In this document: in pieces, positions 10,690 to 22,530 of the stretch
Layout of the letters: each line of letters begins with the position of its first letter
Position numbering within the stretch: the first letter of the stretch is position 1
Source: Alopecurus myosuroides
Taxonomy: Eukaryota; Streptophyta; Magnoliopsida; Poales; Poaceae
Direction: 5' to 3'
Length of the DNA: 64,000 nt
NCBI GenBank assembly: GCA_028641055.1
Contig: CM054062.1
Coordinates: 27,710,808 to 27,774,807 of the forward strand
Made by a program: the position numbers and the translations under genes
Notes under the pieces: generated by a model
Told to the model about the DNA's origin: nothing
Databases searched by the model: none
The model's input: only the letters and a program-made list of their open reading frames with translations

Positions 10690-11290
10690 GGGAATACACT
10701 TGACCCGAATGATGGATGTGTATAAGAGCATTTTTACAATGCAATTCATATTGTAATGCTTCTATATCGTTTGTCGAAACAAGAACTCCGCCTTTTGCAA
10801 TTTCAAGTTTCTTGCAAAGTTTTTCCGGGTTTGACTGTTCCTTTATCTTCTAAGTAATCTGGCAAATGTGTTTTAACTTCTCTAGTGTTTAAAAATGGCT
10901 CAACTAGCAATATGTATCGTCATGTCGAGTAACTGGGGACGAACCAAACAGTTTTGAAACTCGGAAACATGGATCATGCTAAAAGCACTTTTACTGACTA
11001 GTTTCAGTAACCCAACACATACACAATCAGATAAAATTTAGAGAAAACAAGGAACTGTTTTGAAACTTGGGCACGCAGGCACAATCCGAGTTTCCTTTAA
11101 CCTTTAACAGGCCGAATCATTCAGCTTTTAAACACCGAGCACGCAGGCACAATTCGGGTTAACATTGAGTATTTGTGAGATCATTGGGAAATAGATGAGG
11201 CGAAAATATTTTGTACTTATAATGAATATGAATGACAACATTCCGACAACTTTATTTCATGGTCTCAAAGATGTTTACATAGAAATTGAA
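10690..11290. other. Spacer between accessory gene and pol, element 2
   Basis: No open frame is supported here. A motif containing GCACGCAGGCACAAT appears twice (about 11071 and 11139), a weak hint of the local repeats that fill the same spacer in element 3. Both convergent transcripts would have to end here or overlap. Confidence 0.5.
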
Positions 11291-12712
11291 CTAAGTATAG
11301 AAGGGACGTAATTGCTGGATACTCCAAGGCCTCTTTGTCTCTCCTAGTTCATCATCTATTTTTCTCTTTCTTTTGCGATTCGGCTTCTCGGGATCGTCCT
11401 CCGTATCTCGAATGTCAACAAGATAGTATGATCCATTCTTCATGGCTTTACTGATGACAAATGGTCCTTCCCATACTGGGGCCAATTTGTGCTTCCTTTG
11501 CTGCACCAATCTCAGCACTAAGTCACCTTCTTTAAAAGAACGATGCCTGATTTTCCGACTATGATAACGTCGTAAACCTTGCTGGTAGATGGCAGATCTT
11601 TGAAGCACAAGTTCTCGTTCCTCTTCTAAGAGATCAACGGCATCCTGTCGTGCTTCTTCGGCATCCGAGTCGTCAAAATTCTGCACTCTTGGGCTATCAT
11701 GGATCATGTCCGTTGGAAGAATAGCTTCCGCACCATAAACTAGGAAAAACGGGGTTTGCTCAGTTGACCTATTTGGCGTCGTTCGAATACTCCACAACAC
11801 GGAAGGTAGCTCTTCTACCCACGCTCCAGCTGCTCTATGGAGAGGAGATTCGAGTCTTGGGCGTATTCCTTGCAGGATTGAACTGTTCATTCTTTCAACC
11901 TGTCCATTAGATTGCGGGTGTGCCACAGATGCAAGATCTAAGCGGATTCCCGTTTGTTGGCAGTATTTTGCCAACTCTCCAATGGAGAAATTTGTCCCGT
12001 TATCAGTTATTATGCTATGTGGGACGCCATACCTCATTACTAAATCAATAATGAAATTTCTGGCAGTTGCGCCATCCAGCTTTTTGATGGGTTTAGCCTC
12101 CACCCATTTTGTATACTTATCTACTGCTACGAGTAGATGTGTAAGTCCACCTCTTGCAGTTTTGAACGGTCCCATCATATCTAGCCCCCAGACCGCAAAC
12201 GGCCATGTGATAGGGATAGTTTTAAGTGCTTGGGCCGGCAAATTGGTCTGCTTGGCGTAATATTGACATCCTTCGCACGTATTCACTATGCGCTTGGCGT
12301 CTGACTTGGCTGTTAGCCAGAAAAACCCCGCCCGGAATGCTTTTTTGACTATGCTTTTTGATTGAGCATGATGTCCGCAATCGCAGGCATGGATTTCTTC
12401 CATTATTTCTCTTCCTTCTTCTGGTGAAATACACCGTTGAAAGATTCCGGAAGTACTGCGTTTATACAAGTGGTCGTTGATCACCACGTATCCTTTGCAT
12501 CGACGCTGTATTTGCCTTTGCAAGACTTCGTCTGCTCCTTCCGGGTACTTCTGATTGACTAAGAAGTTTAAGTATGGAATTGTCCAATCCGGTTTAACGA
12601 GCATGACCTCAATTGCTTCAGATGCCAGAGGGTAATCAACGTCTCCACCTTTTATGGATGGTTCGTGCAAGTGCTGGACGAATACCCTGGTGGTAAAGTT
12701 TTTACTCTCTCT
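11291..12712 (-). pseudogene. Integrase domain of element 2 pol (frame-shifted from RNase H)
   Basis: This is the C-terminal part of a Gypsy polyprotein that inserts cDNA into the genome. The open frame carries an HHCC zinc-binding block (HACDCGHHAQSK ... CEGCQYY). The catalytic D, D and E sit in WGLDMMGPF, IITDNGTNF and NGQVERMN, with exactly 35 residues between the second D and E (DD35E). A C-terminal block (FKEGDLVLRL, APVWEGPF, WSIQQLRPFYT) ends at the stop at 11293-11291. All catalytic residues are present. It is joined out of frame to RNase H: a CT/AG microrepeat at 12705-12712 appears to have one unit too many, so the polyprotein would stop early. Confidence 0.9.
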
Positions 12713-13256
12713 GATCCCATGCGGGATAACGCATCCGCATTCCAATTTTCCTCCCTTTTTATGTGAAGGACTTCGAACCCGAAGAAACAGATGGCGAACT
12801 CATCCACCGTCCTCCGATATTCGGCCATTATAGGGCTTTTCGCGTCCCAGGTTTGGTTGAGCTGATGCTGTACCAAATCCGAGTCTCCATAGCATAAGAT
12901 GCGTTTTACCCCTATTTCTTTTGCAATATGCAAGCCATGAAGCAGAGCTTCGTATTCTGCCACGTTATTACTGGCGTTGAAGTGTATTTGCAATACGTAC
13001 TCCATTGTGTCTCCCTTGGGAGATTTTAGGACTACGCCAGCCCCAGCTCCTTCCTTCATCTTGGATCCGTCAAAGTGCATGATCCAGTACTCGGATTCTG
13101 GCATCGGTGTTTTTTCCATTGCTTCTGTCCAGTCGGCGACGAAATCTGCCAAAACTTGGGATTTTATTGCCGTCCTTGGCTGGTACTTAATGTCGAAGGC
13201 TGCCAGCTCGATGCCCCATTTAGCTACTCGGCCGGTTGCCTCCGCATTGTTTATAA
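12704..13256 (-). pseudogene. RNase H domain of element 2 pol (continues after the Helitron)
   Basis: RNase H degrades the RNA strand of the RNA-DNA hybrid during reverse transcription. Acidic residues are visible in MHFDGSKMKEGAG, NVAEYEALLHGL, CYGDSDLVQHQ and NADALSRMGSE. The open frame starts inside the Helitron, but recognisable RNase H-linker sequence begins exactly at the Helitron border (NNAEATGRVAKWG). It ends with a frameshift just after ALSRMGSE. Confidence 0.9.
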
Positions 13257-14557
13257 CTAGTTTCGAAAGCGCGGCTTGCCGCGCGCCACATGTTAAATCC
13301 AAATTATTTTGCCCGTAACACTAAAGTATTGTACACGTTAATAAGAACACGGTCAATATTACAGGAATATAAGATATATAGGAAGGCAATAATAGAGAGG
13401 GGAAGCCAAATAGCATAATATCTTGATTGTGGGAAAGCGAGATATACCCCAGCATTGCCTCACATAGTAATTATGAATGGTTTTTCATGTACAATTTTCT
13501 TCACTGTGATGTCATTCACCGAGCTGAGCTCAGAACTTAGATAACAACATTCACAGAGCCAAATAGGGCTCATGATTTTGCGCCAACCAATCATCTTAAA
13601 TTTGGTATACCAATATGTATAGCACCAGAATTCTTAAATCAGGTTTGCCTTCCGACTTGAATGCTGAAATACCACTTCTCAGCTTAAATAAAGTTGTGGC
13701 CTACAGAATTAGAAGTAAAGAGGTTGTTGAATCAGTTGAAAACATGAAAGCTTAGCCTACGTGGAATCAGAACCAGAAAAAATTCAGAATCATGTAGCGA
13801 AATCAAATTAAGAGGATATGGCAATAAATCATATAATAAAATTAGTGAATGATTAAGAGACCTTCCAAATCCAGGATATGTAGTCATCTTACATGAAATA
13901 ATATATAGATGTGACAGAGTGTGCAAAACCACTCGTCAAGATAACAGGAATATTTTTAAAAATCAATAAAAATGTGCTATATGCAAAAAAAAAATGTTTA
14001 AGAATACTTGGGAGTCATGCTATCGTTTTTTGTACGTTGCATAAAAAATAATTAGAGATGCTGAAGACGTGAGTTGCGGCATTCTTGAAAACCATCGGTC
14101 TACATTCGTCCACATGTCCGGTTGATCATAATATATAAAGTCATCTGAATGGTAGGAGATATATATCATAAAAACACCATGTATTTGGTAAAGATCAAAT
14201 TCAATGTTTAGCTTCTCAAATAACTTGGACGTCAAGTGCTAGATGGATTACGCTAGCAAATATAAACATATAAACCGTGTTTCTTGTTGGCATCGTAAAC
14301 ATAGTTGTTCTGTCGTTTCATAAGACATACATGGTCAATAGCCAAGCCACATGTCAGTTTTACTGCTAGTAATTGCTTTGGTTAAAGACACATAAAAGTA
14401 TTGTAAACTGATCACCTCTTAGCTGTCAAGTAGAACCTGCACAATCTGGAAATTCAAACCAGAATCAAGCAAAGAGACATAGGGCTGGAAAAGTATGTGT
14501 ACATATATAACTTCCATGCCTGAGAAAATGAACACTATCAGCGAGATTGCATAGTAC

Positions 14558-17500
14558 CTGTCTTGTCCAATCATCCTGGATACTTTCATCAGACAGAGAC
14601 ACTGAGTTGCTCACACCTGAAGCCGATGAAACATTTAGGGTTCTAGGCACAGGTGCATGGAAAATCTCATTAGTAAACAATACATATATACTTCTGCACA
14701 AAGGGATGTAAATAGCCCAGTGCTGGACTTGTACACAACCCAAATTAAACTAATTTCGGGGTAAGTGACTAACACTTGCACATCAGTAAATAGAGGGACA
14801 CCACAAGGCACTTGGTCAGAATGATGCAACCATAATGTACATGTAACATAAAAATTCTTGTGCCTTTTTACTGATGTGCTAACACGTTTTTCCCCACATG
14901 GTCATAAAGAGGAAAGTCTATACTGTTAAGAATTAATTTGGACTCGCAAAGGCATTTCACTAAAAAAAACATGGCAAAGATGCGTAAATATTGGCATAAC
15001 TGAAGCCTGTGATAAAGATAGTTACAATTTGATTTGTAATTTTATCTATTTCCAAAGAGACCAAAAGTCTAGAAATACTTCCAGAATCAGCATGTAGAAC
15101 GATGAAAGAATTACAGGTACTTCAAAGTGGTAATTTCTAACAATACAAGAATCCAGTGGCCTAGTCATACAGATACGGATTATAGATTTCTCTGCACTAT
15201 TCTGCAAATATATTTCCCTTCTCAAGTGCTTATCTTTTTTTCCCAAAAAGTGTGCAGACAGCCTTTGCTTATCGTTCACTTTGAAAAGAGAGTAACAAAG
15301 GAAATCCAAAAACAAAAACACAAAGGTACCACGATAGAAAGTTACATGACCTGTAACTCTAAAATATCATTAATGATGTACCAGAGGCCGTTCACAAGAC
15401 CACAGACGATATAATCAGGTTATACAATAGAATTTTGCATTCGTACATTTATTTCTAGAAATGTGCCTCTTGAAATATTGTTAGTAAAGGAATCCACATC
15501 ACTCCATTTATAAAATAATATATGGTTAGCAAATTTCAAGGAAAGAAATCCAAGCTTATATTGAAAAAGACATACTTGATACATCATAGTGAGCCCAACA
15601 CATCCATGTGAAACTAATTAAGTTAAAGAATTACATTTACACATCAATCATACATGCGATGAGACATATTTAGTGCCTCCACGAACAAATATAAAAAAGA
15701 ATGGGAATCAAGATCTATCAAGTTTATAGCTCCGCCTCGACTATGGCATTTTTTTGGTAAGGATGCACGTGCAATCCAAAAAGAAAGTGAATTTATGTCC
15801 GCAGTGAGAAGTGGACCATCTATCTCTACTCTCATCAATCTACTCAATTAATCATTAGTTCTTGGTCAAAGTGCATGCACATGTTACAAATCTAGCACAT
15901 GAGATCAACCCAACTAAACTGAATCATTGAAAATTACATAGGAAGAACACAAAAAGAACATCATCCGGTCATTGTCCTAGGTACGATTGCAGCATTACAA
16001 CAATTTTCAGCACACACAAAAATCAGTCATGTTTTTCTGATGGTAAGGATGTGGTATTAAAAACCAACATAAGCAAGTAAAAAGCCAGTACTCATGATCA
16101 TCACATTAACTACTTTCACAAAGTAGAAAATATAATAAATTAGGATTATAGGTCCTATTGTACAATGCGTGAAACCGACATTATCTCATGAATTTTTTCA
16201 CCAATTACTACAATAAACACATGAATCAAAAATGTTTTTCTAAGAAGGCTGAATGTAAACTTATTTGCTGGACTGTACGAAGAGTTTGGGGGAGACAATG
16301 TATTAATAAGCATCCTAACACAAGCTACAAGTAAAGACATAATGGCCAGGATAACTTGGAAAAATACATGTACAACGAAAACCGATGCAAACGAAATAAC
16401 TTGTGAATGTGAAATTTAACTCCCAAATCACACTATTTCAGAGCTGACTTTAGGTTCAGCACATATTAACATAAAAACAAATTAATGGAAGGGAATTCTT
16501 TTTGTACCTAGCTAATAAAGTAGTGACACAACTTTCCGGTGCCAATAGACCACAAGAAAATTAAATAATTGGCAAATAATGGTCTTATAAGCATGACTCT
16601 TCCAAACTTTATTGGTTGTCAGCAAATACATAATTGATAATGTTTAGCAGAACCATGGAAATATATGTAGCACCTTTCTTGCACATCCTAAATTGATAAT
16701 GTTTAGCAGAACCATGGAAATATATGTAGCACCTTTCTTGCACATCCTAAACCGGCTTTCTAGTAACATAGGTAGGCATGATGATTATGCACAATCCAGC
16801 GACCGACCGAGGATTTCATCACCTCTTGGAAAAAAGAAAAGAATGTAAACATGTTATTTATCTGTATATCAAAGCTGCCTAATTACATCCTTCCCAATGT
16901 ACAAAATGACCAAATCACAAGACATATAGGATGTTTCAGTTCACAGCTAAAGGCATTCAATTCTCTTTAATAACAAAGGATTGCAGCTTTGTAAAAGCTG
17001 AAATGAGTTTTTTTTTCCTTTATGTAAACCAGGAACAACTCAGGGCTGAACCTAGACATCACACGCATATTCGAATAAATTGATTCACTTTTCCTCCCAT
17101 GCTAAAGAATCTACATCAATCTACTATGAGAAAAAACATAACCAAGCTACATGTCAAACTGAGACCAAAGAGGCGGGCCTATATGATTACCCAATGGCAG
17201 TCAATATACTACTCCAGCGACACTCTGAATGTCCTAAAACGAATGGGGAAAGTACAATTGTTTTTTACATTTGTTGCAACAAAGTAACTGTATGCTCAAC
17301 CCAAGGAAATTTCAGTTTGACAATGTTATTCCATATTTCTTTTGATTTCATAAGCACCAGCGGCATATACATTATGTCAACTCAAATACGAAGAGAATTA
17401 TGACCGGTATAGGCTCTCCAAATAGCATTGTTTTAAGAGAAATAGAAATATTATTTAGTATCCACTCAGACTAATAAGTTTGACCAAACTTTCCATGAAA

Positions 17501-18836
17501 CAATATCATAAAAAGACCCCCCACTTTTACCTTGCAAACCAGATGCAAGTGAATGTGCCTATTTCTTGCATGATCGCAGATGAAAACAGAAAAATAGGTA
17601 AAGAAGAAAAAACTTATTTTACACCTAAATGCAGCTCCATATGGCGAAATTGTTTGCCCTCCAATGCATAGTGCATAGCGCCGATCTCAGATAGGATCCT
17701 AAAATTTTAGGAGCACGTACAAAAGATAACAAAGTAAGGTAAACAAATTGTCTTCTCAAATTTTGAAGACTAAAGCCTGGCAGGATTCAGACCTCCTAAT
17801 AACCGTATAGGAATAACAAAAATGATTATCAATCATAGATTTTTCAAGTTTTTTAAGTAACTCTGGAAATATACAACAGACGTTTGACTGGGGTGCTAGA
17901 GGAAAACTGATCCCAGCCAGGTAAAGATCCAATTCAGAAATTTTGGGTACTTTGGATGGCTGTATAGATCGTTGGAGAGTTAATACAAGATCCCAACTAT
18001 GAAAAACGTTTCCCTTCTCATTAAAGCTACATGAATAGTTATATACTAAGTATTTTCCCGAGAAGTTTGAGCTTGGACAATTTATAGACAATAAAGTTGG
18101 GTGCTAACCTGCAGACCAGCCTGCAGACCAATGGCATCCTTTATCGAGAAGAAACACACTGTCGGTGAATTATTCTTCTAGCCATCATGTATAACCTTCA
18201 AGCTTGGACGAATGATTATCCATTTAAAAATTGGAGCTTTTATGTGCAGACAATTAGAGAATAAAGTGCGCCATTTATCTCAGTTCAACACAGTGCAGAT
18301 ACAATTCAGCCTCCCGTGTGCATGGCTCCTTGCAATAAGGTAGTAACTAATTTGAGAGATATTAGTAATACCAAAACTCTACTATCTTCTTCTTAGGACA
18401 TCCGCTAATTTCATGACCAAACTCCTAACAGCACATGATTTAAAACATATTCCATTATGATGTATGAACCGATCAACAAAAAGAAGGAGAGATGAATGGT
18501 AGACTGTATTGCAGACATGAGCTAGCTAGATGCATCATTGCCCACCACATATTTCTCTCTCTATTATCCCACGTCCTCGCGTTCCAAGCGCATACAAAAC
18601 GATGGGAACCTGGACAGATGCGTACCAGAACCTGCAGCGAGAAAGAGAAATTTGGGACACTCAAATCGAGATTGTTCGTGTGACCTCAACGTGAGGATGA
18701 GACAGACAGTACCTGAGACGCGGGTAGCGGTGGCATCAGCGATGCAGGCGGCGGAGCTGTACGTCCGCGTCCGTCCATGCTCCTCAATCTTGTACCCAGC
18801 CATGCCCGCAACCTCTTCCAAACATAGATCGGTCAA
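14558..18836 (-). other. Exon-like fragments of an unidentified captured host gene in Helitron 1
   Basis: In the Helitron's own orientation several short open stretches have splice-type borders. 18836-18709 begins with ATG and contains MAGYKIEEHGRTRTYSSA before a GTACTG donor. 17685-17625 is AG-bounded and reads IGAMHYALEGKQFRHMELHL, followed by a GTGTAA donor. 14642-14558 contains SGVSNSVSLSDESIQDDW before a GTACTA donor. A stretch near 15350-15410 reads GLVNGLWYIINDILELQ before GTCATG. The intervening DNA is AT-rich and intron-like. Upstream, 18840-19060 resembles a GC-rich gene start and 5' leader. I do not recognise the protein. Gene-piece capture is well known for grass Helitrons; which of these are true exons is uncertain. 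Confidence 0.45.
16632..16749. repeat. 59-bp tandem duplication inside Helitron 1
   Basis: Bases 16632-16690 are repeated without visible change at 16691-16749, starting AATTGATAATGTTTAGCAGA. Identity of the copies points to a recent slippage-type duplication. No function is apparent. Confidence 0.85.
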
Positions 18837-19512
18837 ATCGCACTACATAGTGAGGGAAGAACATGAGCATCACAGATCTGAGCGGGAAATCAAGAAACCA
18901 GAGAAGGAGAGGCTGTGTGGATGCCAACCTGATCCCGAACCAGCATGGAGAAGAGGCGGCGCCGGCGTCCGATGGGCCGAGCAGTGGACGTTCATCTTGT
19001 ATTCCTAGGCGGCCGTGGCGAGACGACGAGGACTGCTGGTAGAAACCAGATCGAGAAATGAGCCGCTAGGGTTGAGCATTGAGGAAGTGAGGAGCATATA
19101 GCCCCATGGAGGGCAGGGGCGAAGCAGGGTACCGCCTGTAGCTCCCGTACCCGGCGGCGATCCCCGGTACGCCACGCGCGTACGGCCGTCCTCCCGTTGC
19201 TATCTTTGGACGTGAAATCACGAAGATGGGTCTGATAGTTCGACTGAATTACAGGCTCTGCCACCACGTGGCGAGGTCATTCTCGCACCGCAACACGAGG
19301 GCGGATCCACCCCAGACGCTTCCATGCGGGGCCGCAAAGAACTGGGGCCACCGGCAGCGAGACTTTGTGCGCACGCATGGGTAGAATCGGACTGGCCAAC
19401 CAGGGATAGCTAGGAGTGGACGGTGAGGATCGTTTTGGACACCCAATCTAACGACATAAAATGCAGATGGCCTGAAAAACGCCCCAACTGGGGCAAGGAT
19501 GTTATCTTTAGA

Positions 19513-20782
19513 TATCCCCTAGTGGTGCTTTACATACCACTGTTATGGAATGCCCTTGGAAGTAATGGCGCAGTTTTCTGGATGCGAAAAATTCGCCATA
19601 TGCCAGTTTCTGGTAGTGCGGATACCTTTGTTTGGATTCGGAAAAAACTTCGCTTATGTAATATACCGGATGTTGATCTGGTATGCTTTGCTCTTCCTTT
19701 GTCCGTTCCACAACGATTACCGCACTAATAACCCGACTTGTAGCCGTAAGGTATAATAACATGGGTTCTTCGTCTTTTGGAGATGCCAAGATGGGAGCGT
19801 TCATCAAGGTTTCCTTCAACTGGGCCAACGCTGCATCAGCCTCTTCTGTCCATTCGAACTTGTCGGATTTCTTCAGCAGCTTGTAGAGTGGTAAGGCTTT
19901 ATCCCCCAGCCGACTGATAAATCTGCTGACGGCTGCAGCGGAACCCGTCAATCTTTGGACATCTTTTACACATGTAGGTTTTGAGATGTTCAAGATTGCC
20001 TTGATCTTTTCCGGGTTAACTTCTATTCCTCTGTGGGAAACAATGAAACCCAGAAGTTTTCCTGAGGGAACCCCGAATACGCACTTAGATGGATTCAACT
20101 TCATCTTGTAAGTGCGTAAGTTTTCGAAAGTTTCTCGCAATTCCTCAAGGAGTGTATCTTTTCCCTTGGTTACGACGGCAATATCGTCCACATAAACATG
20201 GACGTTTCTGCCAATCTGACTATGCAAACAGCGTTGCATGCAACGCTGGTAGGTTGCACCTGCGTTCTTCAGGCCAAAAGGCATGGTTACGTAATAGTAC
20301 GTCCCATACGGGGTTATAAAAGAAGTCTTGATTTGATCTTCCTTTTTCATGCGTATTTGGTGGTACCCGGAGTATGCATCCAAAAAGCATAAAAGCTCGG
20401 AGCCTGCAGTGGCATCTATTATTTGATCGATCCGCGGTAATGCGAACCTATCTTTCGGACACAACTTGTTCAATCCTGTGTAATCTATACACATTCTAAG
20501 AGCAGTGGTGTCTTTCTTCGGTACTAGGACCGGATTTGCGGACCAATCAGTATGGATTACTTCCTTGATGAAATCCGCTGCTAAAAGCCGGATAATTTCC
20601 TTGCCAATAGCCTTCCGTCTTCTTCCGTCAAAACGACGGAGACCTTGTTTGACGGGTTTTGATCCAGGAATAACCTTGAGTTGGTGCTCAGCAAGTTCCC
20701 TGGGTACGCCTGGCATGTCAGCTGGACACCAGGCCAAAATATCCCAGTTCTCACGGAGGAACTTGATGAGCTCGCCTTCCTA
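19513..20782 (-). pseudogene. Reverse transcriptase domain of element 2 pol
   Basis: This domain copies the element RNA into DNA. Motifs in order are DWSANPVLVPKKD, RMCIDYTGLNKLCPKD, FLDAYSGYHQI, PFGLKNAGATYQR and the catalytic box HVYVDDIAVV. They are followed by the connection region typical of Gypsy elements (FEWTEEADAALAQLK, LYLTATSRVISAVIV). A TAG stop at 20782-20780 separates it from the protease region, where related elements read through in the same frame. The right-hand end of the gene (19513) is cut by the Helitron. The catalytic core is otherwise intact. Confidence 0.92.
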
Positions 20783-22530
20783 TTTGTCGGTCATCCCAGT
20801 CCCTACGACGACAAATTTTGTCGGATCTTTGGGATCTAGGATTACCTGTCTTGTATTCTCGGACGCCTTGAAACTATCTGTTGGCTTCCGAGTTTCTTTT
20901 CCTGCCGGCATTTCTTTCGGCGATACCTCCTTGGCTAATTCCTTCAGTTCCTCCTTTGCTATAACTCTCTGAGCGCAAAGGGCGTTTTCTTTCTCCAACT
21001 CGTTTGCCAGCTTGAAATCACCGGCTATGGTAATTACTCCTCCTTTGGGTCCTGGCATTTTCATCTTGTTGTAGATATAACAGGATCTTGCCATGAATTT
21101 GGCGAAAGCTGGACGTCCGAGTATTGCGTGATCCAGGCTTTCGAACGGCACTACTTCGAAGGATACTTTTTCCTGCCGGAAGTGATCTTTATCTCCAAAG
21201 GTGACATCTAGGGAAATTTCTCCTAGGGATCGTGCTTGCCTGCCAGGAACAATGCCGTGGAAGCGTATATTGCTGTAATTGAGCTGGGAGCCTGGGACTC
21301 GGAGATCTTCAAGTGCTTCAGTGTATCCAGGTACATTATATTAATGCTGGATCCTCCGTCCATCAGTACTCTTCTTAGCCTAGTGTTTTGGACAATAGGG
21401 CTGACAACAAGAGCTTGTGTGCCGGGTTCAGGGATATTTCCGGGATGATCAGACTGATCCCAGATTATCGGTGTGTTGGAGTACTTCAAGAATTTCGGGG
21501 TTGCCGGAACAACCGCGTTTATTTCCCGAAGTGTTCTTTTGGCCACCTTTGCTGACGGGGTTGCTAAGAAAGTTAACATTGCTTCTCCGTCGACTCTCGG
21601 AAATTTGGGTTCGCCCTTTCGCTGTTGTTCCTGGATTTTGTCATCAGTGTCCGATTCACTTTCTTCTTTTTCAGCTTCTGGCTTTTGTTTGGCAGGTTTC
21701 CTTTTGGAACCCTTCCCTTTATTTCCGGATCCTGCATTGCCTTTCATATGCTTGTTTAGCAGGCATTGCGCATTTGTGTGGGTTGGTTTCCCAAATTGCG
21801 AGTGGTGGACGCAGGGTTCCGACTTAATTCTCTCCCATTCTTCGGGAGTGTAATTAATTGGATCTGGGCTGCGACCTTTCCACTTATTTCCCTTATCTCC
21901 TCCAAAGGCTATGTTGACCTCCTTGGGCTTTGTCGTTGACTCTGGAGTTCCTTTTTTGTCAGAACGAGGGGTTTTCTTGGCGAGTATTAGTGACTCAATA
22001 TTGCCTCCTCTTGCTCTGATATCATCTTCGGCTGCAGCGTGCTCATTAGCGGTTGTAAGCATAGATCCGAGATCTTTGTGCTGTTTAGAACCAACCATGA
22101 ACGGTACGAATCTGGGTTTTAGGCCATTGACGAAAGCATGCATTGCTTGTACGTCAGTTACTCCAGAGCAACTATTCTTCATTGCAGTCCATCTGGAGAT
22201 GAAATCCACGTATGGTTCGTCCTCAAATTGGGTGCAACGGTTCAGCTGGTTGATGCTATTTGGGCGTTTGTATGTTCCCCGAAAATGCTGAGTGAATACT
22301 CTAGCCATATCATCCCAGCTGTCGACAGTTCTTGATGGTAAACCATTGATCCAATCTCTGGCTCCGTCTAACAACATTAGGGGAAGAAACTTGACAGCTT
22401 CTAGGTCTGTCCCGTTGTTGATTTGGACGGCTGTATAATAATCTGAAAGCCAGGTATCCGGGTTTGTGCTGCCGGTATATTTTTGGTAGGTTGGACCAAC
22501 TTTGGCGAAGCCAGAATGCAGGGTTATCCT
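20783..22530 (-). pseudogene. Gag core and aspartic protease region of element 2 (frame-shifted)
   Basis: The first part holds the retrotransposon gag domain (DGARDWINGLPSRTVDSWDD, FVNGLKPRFVPFM) and a Cys/His cluster (CVHHSQFGKPTHTNAQC). It is followed by a Lys/Glu-rich linker. The protease active site reads VLMDGGSSINIMY. Near 21280-21300 the frame shifts; the continuation is in another frame (GEISLDVTFGDKDHFRQEK, DHAILGRPAFAKF) and runs to the TAG at 20780. These proteins would form the particle and cut the polyprotein. The upstream border is a TGA at 22533-22531. Confidence 0.85.

Larger units (their letters stand above)
13257..19512 (-). mobile_element. Non-autonomous Helitron (6.26 kb) inside the pol gene of element 2
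   Basis: On the minus strand the insert begins TCTAAAGATAACATCC (19512 downward) and ends CTAG (13260-13257). Eight bases inside that end (13269-13284) is a perfect hairpin with a 7-bp stem, GCGCGGC/GCCGCGC, and a 2-base loop. Near the 5' end a 6-bp palindrome (GCCCCA/TGGGGC) lies at 19481-19494. Host DNA joins as A before the TC and T after the CTAG, with no target duplication, the known Helitron insertion rule. The pol codons on either side are in the same frame and are consecutive in the protein. I see no Rep/helicase gene, so movement would need a partner. It carries exon-like pieces. Confidence 0.92.

Noticed and set aside
15646..15847. 67-codon minus-strand frame in Helitron 1 as a captured exon
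   Set aside because: It lacks clear splice borders and no motif is recognisable, so I did not include it among exon candidates.
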